The translations under genes were made by a program, and so were the position numbers. The notes beneath the pieces are model-generated. The model saw only the letters and a program-made list of their open reading frames with translations. It had not been told where the DNA came from and searched no databases. Shown in pieces: positions 22,721-31,245 of a DNA stretch of 52,975 bases. The stretch lies in IMG/VR virus record IMGVR_UViG_3300046170_000181, positions 1 to 52,975 of that record, one strand, 5' to 3'. Origin of the DNA: a virus. Every line of letters starts with the position of its first letter. Positions within the stretch are counted from its first letter, which is position 1.

Positions 22721-24831
22721 AAGCAGTCGTATTAGACCTCGAAACTACCGTGCAGGATATACTCGGGTTAAAGGATAACAGTCCATTTGACCCAAATAAT
22801 AAAATTGTAATGGCTGAATGGCGGCGTGTTGAAGATGGTGTCATCGGAGTAGCTAAAAGAGCTATTTTCTATCACAAGGATTTAACCAGCCCCGATAGTC
22901 CAAAAGAACTACAAGATGATTTGGATTGGGCAGATATCGGCGTGGCACATAATGCCAAGTTCGATTGGATGTATCTGCAAGAAGCCGGCTTTAAATTGCC
23001 AGAGCGCGTCTGGTGTACGATGATTGGTGAATACATATTTGCTAGATCTCAGCCAAAATTTAAGTCGCTTAAAGCTACAGCCGAAAGAAGGGATGTTACT
23101 CGTAAGAAGTCTGATCTTGTAGATGATTTATTCCAAGGTGGCACCGGGTTTGATCAGATGCCGCTCGACACTGTAATCGAATATGCCGAGGCAGATGTCT
23201 TGTCCTGTGCAGAGATTTATCTGGATCAATTAAAAGACCTTTCAAAAGATTCAAATAAAGGTCTTGTACCCGTATTTGACCTGATGAACGAAATGCTACT
23301 CTTCCTGTGTGAGCTAGAGCGTAATGGTATCTGTATTGATACTGACGTGCTTTTAAAGGTTGAAGATGAATACATCAAAGAAAAGGCAGAGATAGAAGAT
23401 ACGCTCAACGAGATTATCGAATCCGTTATGGGCGATACCCCAATTAACAAAAACTCTGGCATCGACATGACTAAGGTAGTCTATAGTCGCTTTGTTCCTG
23501 ACCGGGAATATCATCGCAGAGCATTCAACATCGGTAATAACCCCGCCGGCAAACCGCTCCCACCGCCTCGTATGAGCCCCTCACAGTTTGCTAATACAGT
23601 ACGCAAGAGCACCCGTAGGGTAATGAAGACTGTGGCACATCACTGCGAAGCCTGTGAAGGCCGGGGGCGTGTTCAGAAATACAAGGTTGATGGCAACCCG
23701 TACAAGAACCTGACCAAGTGTGAGGCTTGTGATGGTCTTGGATATATCCTTACAGAAACAGGTAAAGTAGCTGGATTAAAGCTCGTACCAGAGGGCCCAA
23801 GGGATGCCAGTATAAATGGATTTAAGACAGATAAGGTCACAATTGCACGACTGATTACTCAAGCGGAAGTAAAGGGCAATGAAACCGCTATACTGTTTTT
23901 AACTAAGTTATCTAGGTTGAATGCAATCAGTACCTATCTCGATTCATTTATTAAGAACATCAAACAATGGACACGGCCGGACGGACTTCTTCATGCTCAG
24001 TTTAACCAAACTATAACTAAGACCGGTAGACTATCGAGCTCCAATCCAAACTTTCAGAATATCCCAAAGGGGCACAAATTTCCTGTACGGAAGGCTGTAG
24101 TTTCTAGGTTCGAGGGTGGTCAGATATTAGAGGCCGACTTTTCCGGACTTGAATTCCGGGTTGCCGGGGAATTAAGCCGCTGTCATCAGATCATTGATGA
24201 TATTCAGTCTGGTAAAGATGTTCATAAACAAACGGCCAGCATCATCAATCAGTGTGACGTTTCTGATGTTACAAAGGATATGAGACAGGCCGCGAAAGCG
24301 TTTACGTTTGCCCCGTTGTACGGCGGCATGGGTGCCAATGAGGCCCCTCACGTTCAAAAGTATTTTAAGGAATACTTCAAAATCTACTCAGGTCTTGCCA
24401 AGTGGCACAAAGAGCTGATGGATGGCGTGTTAAAGGATGGTATAGTCCGGATACCTTCTGGCAGGGAATTTTATTTTCCCGGGGCAAGACGGCTTCGTAA
24501 CGGACGTGTTACTAACGCAACCAATATTGTAAATTATCCGTGTCAAAGTTTTGCAACAGCCGACCTTGTTCCGCTGAGTTGCATACGGGCATTCAAGAAA
24601 TTCAAGGAAATAGGACTCACCTCAAAATTGATCCTGACGGTTCATGACAGCATCGTGGTGGATGTTTTTCCCGGTGAAGAAAAAAAAGTTGTTGATGCAC
24701 TGAAGTGGGCAATGCGTGAAATGCCCTCAGAAGTGAAGCAACGCTTTGATTATGAACTCTTATTACCCTTGGACATCGAAGCGACAACCGGCCCCAACTG
24801 GATGGAGCAAGATGATATCCCGATTGACTAA
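22717..24831 (+). CDS. Family A DNA polymerase with DnaJ-like zinc insert
   Basis: This 704-residue replicative polymerase has three visible parts. The 3'-5' exonuclease has D7/E9 (VLDLETT), D83 (AHNAKFDWMYL) and a YAEADVLSC motif near 155. An unusual insert at ~308-345 carries two CxxCxGxG units (CEACEGRG, CEACDGLG), the DnaJ zinc-finger signature. The polymerase domain has motif A LEADFSGLEFRVAG (catalytic Asp ~474), motif B RQAAKAFTFAPLYGG and motif C TVHDSIVVDV (Asp ~644). The partial DnaJ domain inside PolA is a known mark of HMO-2011-type phages. Confidence 0.95.
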   Translation: MKAVVLDLETTVQDILGLKDNSPFDPNNKIVMAEWRRVEDGVIGVAKRAIFYHKDLTSPDSPKELQDDLDWADIGVAHNAKFDWMYLQEAGFKLPERVWCTMIGEYIFARSQPKFKSLKATAERRDVTRKKSDLVDDLFQGGTGFDQMPLDTVIEYAEADVLSCAEIYLDQLKDLSKDSNKGLVPVFDLMNEMLLFLCELERNGICIDTDVLLKVEDEYIKEKAEIEDTLNEIIESVMGDTPINKNSGIDMTKVVYSRFVPDREYHRRAFNIGNNPAGKPLPPPRMSPSQFANTVRKSTRRVMKTVAHHCEACEGRGRVQKYKVDGNPYKNLTKCEACDGLGYILTETGKVAGLKLVPEGPRDASINGFKTDKVTIARLITQAEVKGNETAILFLTKLSRLNAISTYLDSFIKNIKQWTRPDGLLHAQFNQTITKTGRLSSSNPNFQNIPKGHKFPVRKAVVSRFEGGQILEADFSGLEFRVAGELSRCHQIIDDIQSGKDVHKQTASIINQCDVSDVTKDMRQAAKAFTFAPLYGGMGANEAPHVQKYFKEYFKIYSGLAKWHKELMDGVLKDGIVRIPSGREFYFPGARRLRNGRVTNATNIVNYPCQSFATADLVPLSCIRAFKKFKEIGLTSKLILTVHDSIVVDVFPGEEKKVVDALKWAMREMPSEVKQRFDYELLLPLDIEATTGPNWMEQDDIPID

Positions 24832-24878
24832 CGCCACTAGTTAATGTATTATAAAAGACCCTAATAAAGGAGACAGCA
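24829..24878 (+). promoter_or_regulatory. Short intergenic region with ACTAGT half-element
   Basis: CGCCACTAGTTAATGTATTA then TAAAAG: the ACTAGT core with only the left GCC arm of the palindrome, followed by TATTAT/TATAAA words usable as a -10 box. A good AAAGGAG ribosome site precedes the next gene. Confidence 0.4.
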
Positions 24879-25715
24879 ATGGGCGAACTCTCAACTATCG
24901 ATCAGTCAAAAGCTCTAGAATTGGCCGCTATTCTAGGAACAAGCGAGAAGGCATCAAGTGATCGTCTTCCACAATTAAAAGTAAATACTAAGCGGAAAGA
25001 TCCACAAGGCCGTAAGATTGAAGAAGGTATGTTCTTCGTTACGGATCAAGATGAAAACGTGTATTCGGAAACTGTCCGCATCCGTGTTTTAAGTCAGCTA
25101 TTCCAGTGGATTCATTACGATCAGGAAAAGAATAAAGTCGTTAATAAAACGATTCTTATTCCAAAGCTCCGTGATGAAGCGCGTGATATGAAAGGCGGCA
25201 CCCGTTGTGGTAAGCCAGCCTCAAAAGTCCTGCGTGAGCTACCGAAGGAAGAGCAAAAGAAATACACGGATATCAAGTGTTTTCGTCAGCTCCGCGTTCT
25301 TGTCAGCTATACCGGTAAAACTGCCGATGGTGACGAGGTTACGGTTGAAAACCTACCAGCGGTTATGTTGTTGAAGGGATCTAACTTCAGCCCCTTCGAG
25401 GACGAGTTCATTAAGGTAATTCCCCGGAATAATAACTATTATGATTTCTGGTGTGATGTAACTTTGGAAGAACTCACTAACGGTTCGGTGACGTATTATG
25501 TCAATCATTACAAGCCAGATCTAACTAATCCTGTCGCAATGGATGAAGATACGTTCGACACGATGGTTGGTATGGGTGAGCTTGTTAAAGCAGAAAACAC
25601 TCGTATCGAGAATATGCATCTGGCCGCTATGCGTAATGATGATTTGTCGGATGATGCTATCGAAGCTGTTATTGATGCGGCACCTCTCGAAGATGATTTA
25701 GAAGACGAAGAATAG
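24879..25715 (+). CDS. Putative ssDNA-binding protein
   Basis: This 278-residue protein has a beta-rich core (MFFVTDQDENVYSETVRIRV, LRVLVSYTGKTADGDEVTVE, VTLEELTNGSVTYYVNHYK), a possible zinc-like pair (GGTRCGKP, DIKCFRQL) and a very acidic C-terminal tail (DAAPLEDDLEDEE). Such a tail is typical of single-strand-binding proteins, including T7 gp2.5, which uses it to dock polymerase and helicase. It lies between polymerase and exonuclease, with its own ribosome site and terminator. The role is inferred from tail and position; I see no diagnostic OB-fold motif. Confidence 0.5.
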   Translation: MGELSTIDQSKALELAAILGTSEKASSDRLPQLKVNTKRKDPQGRKIEEGMFFVTDQDENVYSETVRIRVLSQLFQWIHYDQEKNKVVNKTILIPKLRDEARDMKGGTRCGKPASKVLRELPKEEQKKYTDIKCFRQLRVLVSYTGKTADGDEVTVENLPAVMLLKGSNFSPFEDEFIKVIPRNNNYYDFWCDVTLEELTNGSVTYYVNHYKPDLTNPVAMDEDTFDTMVGMGELVKAENTRIENMHLAAMRNDDLSDDAIEAVIDAAPLEDDLEDEE

Positions 25716-25731
25716 TCGTTCCACATTTAGG

Positions 25732-25757
25732 CGGGGGCATTCGTGCCCTCGTTTTTT
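25732..25757 (+). terminator. Rho-independent terminator
   Basis: CGGGGGC-attcgt-GCCCTCG followed by TTTTTTG, a short GC stem with one mismatch, right after the putative SSB gene. Confidence 0.7.
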
Positions 25758-25781
25758 GTCCCTTAAACATGGAGCGGTTAT

Positions 25782-26648
25782 ATGTCTTTTAACATCCTAG
25801 AAACAAAAATCCGTATGGCCCTCGATAAGTGGTCAAACGATGAGCCTATCGAATACAAGGAAGAGTGGATCGAGGAAGCTGGTGAGCAATTCAAAGATGC
25901 TCTCCGTAAGCAATTAAAGCCTCGTGAAAAGCAATTTCGTATGCGTATGTCAAACATCGGACGGCCTCTGTGCCAGCTCCAGATGGAGAAGATGGGCGAA
26001 GAGCGCAGTCGTAATTCCTATAACAGTATTATCCGGTTTCTTCTTGGTGACGCCACAGAAGTTCTGGTTGAGTTTGTTCTGAAGGTTGCCGGCGTGAATG
26101 TTACCGGGGGCAAGAGTGAAGCCAAGCTGTCTGTTAATGGGACTACTATTCTTGGCGAAAATGATGTCGAGATAGACAATAAAATTTATGATACCAAATC
26201 ATCCAGCCCGTGGGCTTACGAGCATAAATGGGGTGATGGGTGGCAGGGTGTCGCAAAAGACGACCCTTTTGGTTACATAAACCAACTCTACGGATATTCT
26301 GAAGGTACGGGGCTTGAGCCCGGTGGATGGATTGTTGTGAACAAATCCACAGGTGAACTGCGCGTTGTTGATGCGGAATTCACTACTGATGACAAGGATA
26401 AGATCCGTACAGACGTAAGTAATACAGTTGAAAAGCTCATGAGTGACGCTCCGTTCGAGCGGTGCTTTGAGCCACAAGATGAATATTTCCAGCGGAAATT
26501 GACAGGCAGTAAGCGGTTACCAATGAACTGCACCTTCTGCCCGTATTTAAATAAGTGTTGGCCGGATGCTGTCTACAAACCTCAAACAGGTAGTAAGGCG
26601 GTTAGTCCACGGCACTTCTGGTATTCTGAATATGCCGGTGACAAATGA
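25782..26648 (+). CDS. Cas4/RecB-like PD-(D/E)XK exonuclease
   Basis: This 288-residue nuclease has GENDVEIDNKIYDTKSSSPW, with the Asp ... D-T-K active site of RecB-family exonucleases, and an LYGYSEGTGLEPGGWIV motif like the QxxxY region of Cas4/AddB (here NQLYGY). Cysteines C64 (GRPLCQL) and C250/C253/C259 (CTFCPYLNKC) have the one-plus-three layout that binds a 4Fe-4S cluster in Cas4/AddB. It occupies the functional place of T7 gp6 exonuclease, degrading host DNA or removing primers. The Fe-S cluster is inferred. Confidence 0.75.
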   Translation: MSFNILETKIRMALDKWSNDEPIEYKEEWIEEAGEQFKDALRKQLKPREKQFRMRMSNIGRPLCQLQMEKMGEERSRNSYNSIIRFLLGDATEVLVEFVLKVAGVNVTGGKSEAKLSVNGTTILGENDVEIDNKIYDTKSSSPWAYEHKWGDGWQGVAKDDPFGYINQLYGYSEGTGLEPGGWIVVNKSTGELRVVDAEFTTDDKDKIRTDVSNTVEKLMSDAPFERCFEPQDEYFQRKLTGSKRLPMNCTFCPYLNKCWPDAVYKPQTGSKAVSPRHFWYSEYAGDK

Positions 26649-26660
26649 AAATGAAGTTAA

Positions 26661-27107
26661 ATGGCTTTCCGAAATCTACGAGCAAGAGCGATAGCCGCCG
26701 GCTACCGGTCAGGTCTTGAAGAAGACATCGGGAAACAGCTCAAGACGCTTGGTGTTAAGGCCGAGTATGAGCCATTCCCTATTCCGTATACGGTTCCAAC
26801 AATTAGTCGGAAATATACGCCCGACTATGTTTTACCCAACGGAATTATTATCGAAAGTAAGGGCCGGTTTACCCCCGAAGATAGAAAAAAACATATCTAT
26901 CTGCGCGACACGCACGGCACTTCCCTCGATATCAGGTTTGTCTTCAACAACCCGAGGTCAAAGCTCCGTAAAGGTGCAAAGACAACTTATGCGGATTGGT
27001 GTGAGAAACACGGGTTTCATTACGCCAAAAAGGAAATCCCCGAAGAGTGGATTAATGAAAAACCAAGGAAGCGTTGTTTGTCCTTGATAGAAAGATTGAG
27101 AGGCTAG
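26661..27107 (+). CDS. T7-type endonuclease I (Holliday junction resolvase)
   Basis: This 148-residue protein is a clear match to T7 gp3. The active site residues E20 (YRSGLEED), D55 (YTPDYVLPNG), E65 and K67 (IIIESKGRF) fall at the same numbers as in the T7 enzyme. It also has a basic RPRSKLRKGAKTTYADWCEK-like region. It resolves four-way junctions and branched DNA before packaging and helps degrade host DNA. It follows the exonuclease by 12 bases and its stop is close to the next start. Confidence 0.92.
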   Translation: MAFRNLRARAIAAGYRSGLEEDIGKQLKTLGVKAEYEPFPIPYTVPTISRKYTPDYVLPNGIIIESKGRFTPEDRKKHIYLRDTHGTSLDIRFVFNNPRSKLRKGAKTTYADWCEKHGFHYAKKEIPEEWINEKPRKRCLSLIERLRG

Positions 27108-27110
27108 GCC

Positions 27111-27461
27111 GTGTCTGAAGAAGATTTTGAAGGCGTATTTATTGAAATCACTCCGGGTGATGAGGGTAATGTCAGCTTTAAGTGTGGCTGGAAATTTCCA
27201 GATGATGCTGACCCCGGGGCGGTAGATTATTTTAAAAGTATTGTAGCCGGCATCTATGGGATTCTGAGTTCAGACCCCGAGGATCTGGTTTCAATTGGTG
27301 ACGTTGTTAGATCCGTATCTGACTTCGATAATCCAGTGGAAGAACAGGAAGAACCCATTTTGGTTTTTGAGCCGGATGAAGAATTCCTAAAGAAAATGGA
27401 AGACAGCAAAGTTGTTGATCTCTCCAAATTCAAACCCAAACCCAACTCAAAAAAACACTAA
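27111..27461 (+). CDS. Small acidic protein, unknown
   Basis: A GTG start three bases after the endonuclease stop encodes 116 residues (MSEEDFEGVFIEITPGDEGN, FKCGWKFPDDADPGAVDYFK, IVAGIYGILSSDPEDL). The C-terminus has VDLSKFKPKPNSKKH. It is strongly acidic with a basic tail. No motif is recognised. Place among the nucleases suggests DNA metabolism, without proof. Confidence 0.6.
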   Translation: MSEEDFEGVFIEITPGDEGNVSFKCGWKFPDDADPGAVDYFKSIVAGIYGILSSDPEDLVSIGDVVRSVSDFDNPVEEQEEPILVFEPDEEFLKKMEDSKVVDLSKFKPKPNSKKH

Positions 27462-27473
27462 GAGTATTTAATT

Positions 27474-28025
27474 ATGGCCGAATTAGTTATTGGTTTATGT
27501 GGTTCAAAAGGTAGCGGAAAGAGCACAATCGCGTCTTATTTAAAGGCGCACCATAACGCTACAATTATTAAATTTGCAGACCCGTTGAAAGATATGATGA
27601 GGGCATTCGGCCTCACCTCTGATCAAATAGACGGGCCCTTGAAAGAGGAACCCTGCGAATTATTGGGCGGTAAAACGCCGAGACACGCAATGCAAACCCT
27701 TGGCACCGAATGGGGCCGTGAGCTCATTACGGAAGACGTGTGGGTTGATGCGTGGATGTCTAAGGTCAAAGCCACAGAGGGCGTTGTCGTGTGTGATGAC
27801 GTTCGCTTTCCTAACGAAGTGAAAGCTATTGATGTGGCATGGGGCGTATCAGTCTGGGTTGAACGTGATTCAATCTATGAGCCCGGGGATGAACACCCAT
27901 CAGAAACATCACTGAGCTTTTCGTATTGTGATTTTACCCTTGATAACACCCGTAAGATTAGTCTGGTTGCAAAGGAATTACTCGATGATGCGTGGGTTCT
28001 TAGAAACTTGCAAAGGATCGGATAA
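27474..28025 (+). CDS. Deoxynucleoside monophosphate kinase
   Basis: This 183-residue kinase has P-loop GSKGSGKS (residues 10-17), IIKFADPLKDMMRAFG as substrate-binding region, RHAMQTLGTEWGRELI as the signature of phage dNMP kinases (T4 gp1-like), and VCDDVRFPNEVKAI. It phosphorylates dNMPs released from host DNA or made by ThyX so that they can become dNTPs. It works with RNR and ThyX in nucleotide supply and overlaps the next gene by one base (TAATG). Confidence 0.88.
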   Translation: MAELVIGLCGSKGSGKSTIASYLKAHHNATIIKFADPLKDMMRAFGLTSDQIDGPLKEEPCELLGGKTPRHAMQTLGTEWGRELITEDVWVDAWMSKVKATEGVVVCDDVRFPNEVKAIDVAWGVSVWVERDSIYEPGDEHPSETSLSFSYCDFTLDNTRKISLVAKELLDDAWVLRNLQRIG

Positions 28026-28600
28026 TGCACATTCACCAGTTTTTCCATATGCCCCTCTTTAACGATGAAGATTGTGACGCCGTTATTCGGGTGGCTAATA
28101 AAGATGCTTTAACCAAGGGGAAGGTTCTTGGTGGCAGTACCGGTATAAAGGAAAAGCTGACCAGAAACTGCGCCTTGAAATGGCTAGATCCGGACGCACA
28201 CACTAAGTGGATGTTTGAGAAGATCGGTAGTGCCGTACAGAAGATGAACAACGATACTCTCAAGTTCAATCTTGATGGTGGTATGGAAAAGCTACAATAC
28301 CTCGAATACGGATTTGGCCAGTTCTACGCAGTACATACAGATAACTCAGATGATAAGGTTGCAACCCGTAAGCTTACAGCAATCATTCAGCTATCTGACC
28401 CGAAAGATTATTGGGGCGGCACATTAAAGATCGAGGGAACTTGTCTCGGCCAGCCCGGTAAAGGAATGAATTCGGCCCCTAAAAAACGGGGTACTATAAT
28501 TCTATTCCCATCACACCTTCGCCACATTGCAATGCCCGTTTTTGTTGGAAAACGCCGGGCACTTGTTGCGTGGTTTCATGGAACACAACCCCTCAGATAA
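28025..28600 (+). CDS. 2OG-Fe(II) oxygenase (prolyl 4-hydroxylase type)
   Basis: This 191-residue protein has the double-stranded beta-helix pattern of Fe(II)/2-oxoglutarate dioxygenases. H104 and D106 (AVHTDNSDD) and H167 (HLRHIAMPV) form the metal triad; R177 or R178 (GKRRALVAWFHG) binds 2-oxoglutarate. IQLSDPKDYWGGTLKI matches the PKHD/P4H core. The substrate is unknown; in marine phages such enzymes are thought to modify proteins or nucleic acids. It is translationally coupled to the kinase. Confidence 0.85.
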   Translation: MHIHQFFHMPLFNDEDCDAVIRVANKDALTKGKVLGGSTGIKEKLTRNCALKWLDPDAHTKWMFEKIGSAVQKMNNDTLKFNLDGGMEKLQYLEYGFGQFYAVHTDNSDDKVATRKLTAIIQLSDPKDYWGGTLKIEGTCLGQPGKGMNSAPKKRGTIILFPSHLRHIAMPVFVGKRRALVAWFHGTQPLR

Positions 28601-28614
28601 TAAACGGAGATACT

Positions 28615-28944
28615 ATGTTAGACTTTGATACCTATCAGGCACACGCGGCAGAGACTGCGATTTACCCGGACAACGTGAAGATCATGTATCCCGCAATGGG
28701 ATTGGCCGGCGAGGTGGGTGAAGTCCTTAACAAAATTAAGAAGATTTATCGAGATGAGCAAGGACAGCTCAGTGACGCTAAACGTGAAGAACTTACGAAA
28801 GAGGTGGGTGACTGTCTCTGGTATGTAGCCGCTCTTTGCACAGATTTAGATATCTCGATGGGCCATGCGGCCGAGGGCAACTTTCGCAAATTAATTGACC
28901 GCATGAATAGAGGAGTCATCGGCGGTTCCGGTGACAATAGATAA
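28615..28944 (+). CDS. MazG-like NTP pyrophosphohydrolase
   Basis: The ATG at 28615 (MLDFDTYQAHAAETAIYPDN) has ACGGAG six bases upstream and is preferred to the open frame from 28570, which overlaps the oxygenase. The 109-residue product has GLAGEVGEVLNKIKKIYRDE and LTKEVGDCLWYVAALCTDLD, the EExxE...ExxD metal-binding pattern of the MazG superfamily. It hydrolyses (d)NTPs or ppGpp-like nucleotides. In phages it is seen in nucleotide modules such as this one. Confidence 0.87.
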   Translation: MLDFDTYQAHAAETAIYPDNVKIMYPAMGLAGEVGEVLNKIKKIYRDEQGQLSDAKREELTKEVGDCLWYVAALCTDLDISMGHAAEGNFRKLIDRMNRGVIGGSGDNR

Positions 28945-28965
28945 CAACAAAACAGGGTGAGGATT

Positions 28966-31059
28966 ATGCAAAATTCTACTAACTACTTCCCCTCGGGATA
29001 CGAGGAATTCATTTTTAAATCACGGTACGCACGTTGGCTGGAGTCAGAAGGACGCCGTGAAGATTGGCCGGAAACTGTTGAACGTATGGTTACGTTTATT
29101 AAGGGCCAATTAAAAACCAATCATAATTTTAAATTGGATCAGAAGACTACGGACGAGATCCGTGAGGCGGTTCTGTCATTTGAAGTAATGCCATCAATGC
29201 GTTCACTGATGACCAGTGGCCCGGCACTAGCCCGTGATAATACGGCAGGATACAACTGTAGTTATCTTCCTGTTGATGATCCTAAGTCATTTGATGAAGC
29301 AATGTTTATTCTACTTTGTGGGACGGGCGTTGGCTTTAGCTGTGAATGGAAAAACGTACAGAAGCTTCCAGATGTACCGGATGCATTGTATGATAGTGAA
29401 ACGGTCATCATGGTGCGCGATAGTAAGGAAGGTTGGGCAAAAGCATTCCGTCAGCTTATTGCATTGCTGTATTCCGGCGAGATCCCAAAATGGGATGTGT
29501 CCCGAGTACGTCCGGCAGGAGCACGGTTAAAGACATTCGGTGGACGCGCCAGTGGCCCACAGCCTCTAGTAGACCTATTCGAGTTCACATCAAACCTATT
29601 TAAGAACGCGGCGGGGCGTAAGCTTAACTGCCTAGAAGCGCATGATATCATGTGTAAGGTAGGCGAGATTGTTGTTGTTGGTGGTGTGCGCCGTAGTGCA
29701 ATGATTTCTCTTTCGGATTTGTCTGACAAGCTTCTCGCAAATGCTAAGAGCATCTATGACGTTCAGGAATACATTCTTATTAACGAAACAGATACGGAAT
29801 GGCATTACACCCTGACAATGAAAGAAGGTCAGGCTACCCACCCAACCTATCGTATCAAACTGAATAAAGAGACGCACAAGTGGGATAGACAACAGCTTGA
29901 ATCAGAAAAGAAGATCGGCTGGTGGGTATTGGAGCCTCAGAGGGCTCTAGCTAATAACAGTGCTACTTATGAAGAGAGCCCGGATGTACTTACATTCATG
30001 GATGAGTGGTCTTCACTGATTGCATCACAGTCCGGTGAGCGGGGTATATTTAACCGAGATGCTTCCCGTAGGACGGCGGAGAAAACTGGCCGGCGTGACG
30101 TTAATCATGAGTTCGGAACCAACCCTTGTTCTGAGATAGTTTTACGCCCATATCAGTTTTGCAACCTTAGTGAGTGTGTAGTCCGTGAAAAAGACGATCT
30201 ACAAGACCTAAAGCGTAAGGTTCGCATTGCAACCATTCTAGGGACGTTCCAGAGCACCCTGACGCACTTCCCCTACCTTCGTAAGGTATGGAAGAGCAAC
30301 ACGGAAGAAGAGCGGTTGCTGGGCGTAAGCTTGACCGGAATAATGGACAATGCTGTCCTTGCCAACACAACGGATAGTGAGCGTTGGTTGCAGGAGCTTA
30401 GAGAGCTTGCAGTAGAAACGAACAAGACATGGGCGAAGAAGCTTGGCATCCCACAGAGTGCTAGTATCACTTGCGTGAAGCCTTCCGGTACAGTGAGCCA
30501 GCTTGTGGATGCGGCATCCGGAATTCATACACGCCATAACCCACACTACATCCGTACAGTTCGCGGCGATAAGAAAGATCCACTGACTCAGTTTATGATT
30601 GACTCAGGTATCCCTGCCGAAGATTGCGTAATGAAGCCTGATACTACAGTCGTATTCAGCTTTCCTAAAAAGGCCCCTACTAATGCGGTTTGCCGTAACG
30701 ATAAAAGTGCAATTAAACAGCTTGAATTATGGCTTTTGTACCAAAAGTTCTGGTGCGAACATAAGCCATCTGTTAGTATAACAGTTAAGGAAAGTGAATG
30801 GCTACAAGTAGGTGCATGGGTATACGATAATTTCGATGATATTAGCGGAATTAGCTTTATGCCGTTTAGCGAACATACCTACAAACAGGCTCCATATCAG
30901 GATTGCTCCGTTGAGGAGTATGAAGAAATGCTCAGTAAAATGCCGGCTAAGATCAATTGGTCTAAGCTGTCTGAGTATGAAAAAGAAGATAATACGATTT
31001 CTAGCCAGACGTTGGCTTGTACAGGGGGAGTATGTGAAATCGTAGATATCGCCAGTTAA
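28966..31059 (+). CDS. nrdJ: Class II ribonucleotide reductase (B12-dependent)
   Basis: The ATG at 28966 has GGGTGAGGA upstream; a GTG at 28957 would lie inside that box. The ~697-residue monomeric reductase has AGYNCSYLPVDD (first active-site Cys), LLCGTGVGFSCEW, RPAGARLKTFGGRASGP, GVRRSAMISLSD, the FGTNPCSEIVLRPYQFCNLS catalytic loop, ITCVKPSGTVSQL and a C-terminal ACTGGVCEIV redox pair. This fits adenosylcobalamin-dependent reductases and no small subunit gene is present. It makes deoxynucleotides for phage DNA, and depends on host or environmental vitamin B12. Confidence 0.92.
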   Translation: MQNSTNYFPSGYEEFIFKSRYARWLESEGRREDWPETVERMVTFIKGQLKTNHNFKLDQKTTDEIREAVLSFEVMPSMRSLMTSGPALARDNTAGYNCSYLPVDDPKSFDEAMFILLCGTGVGFSCEWKNVQKLPDVPDALYDSETVIMVRDSKEGWAKAFRQLIALLYSGEIPKWDVSRVRPAGARLKTFGGRASGPQPLVDLFEFTSNLFKNAAGRKLNCLEAHDIMCKVGEIVVVGGVRRSAMISLSDLSDKLLANAKSIYDVQEYILINETDTEWHYTLTMKEGQATHPTYRIKLNKETHKWDRQQLESEKKIGWWVLEPQRALANNSATYEESPDVLTFMDEWSSLIASQSGERGIFNRDASRRTAEKTGRRDVNHEFGTNPCSEIVLRPYQFCNLSECVVREKDDLQDLKRKVRIATILGTFQSTLTHFPYLRKVWKSNTEEERLLGVSLTGIMDNAVLANTTDSERWLQELRELAVETNKTWAKKLGIPQSASITCVKPSGTVSQLVDAASGIHTRHNPHYIRTVRGDKKDPLTQFMIDSGIPAEDCVMKPDTTVVFSFPKKAPTNAVCRNDKSAIKQLELWLLYQKFWCEHKPSVSITVKESEWLQVGAWVYDNFDDISGISFMPFSEHTYKQAPYQDCSVEEYEEMLSKMPAKINWSKLSEYEKEDNTISSQTLACTGGVCEIVDIAS

Positions 31060-31074
31060 AATGGAGAAGCCAAA

Positions 31075-31242
31075 GTGAGTAGTACAACAAAGAAACCCCC
31101 GTTAGTAATGGCCTATGAAATGGGCTTAAACGCTTTTTACAGAGGTATCTTTGATAGCCCCTATAAAAAAAGCTCTGTGCTCCACAAGGAGTGGGAACGA
31201 GGCTTTAATACTTCTTACTTTGCCAATCAAAAGGCGGCTTAA
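31075..31242 (+). CDS. RMF-like small protein (ribosome modulation factor family)
   Basis: A GTG start with GGAGAAGCC eight bases upstream encodes 55 residues. AYEMGLNAFYRGIFDSPY followed by HKEWERGFNTSYFANQKA resembles ribosome modulation factor: A-x-x-x-G-x-x-A-x-x-x-G, PY, W-x-x-G. Bacterial RMF joins ribosomes into inactive 100S dimers. Phage versions could tune host translation, or be an RMF-fold protein with another job. The call rests on a short motif. Confidence 0.6.
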   Translation: MSSTTKKPPLVMAYEMGLNAFYRGIFDSPYKKSSVLHKEWERGFNTSYFANQKAA

Positions 31243-31245
31243 ACT

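Noticed and set aside
22717-24831. A separate DnaJ co-chaperone gene
   Set aside because: Only the zinc-finger part is present and it is in frame inside the polymerase; no J domain (HPD) exists.
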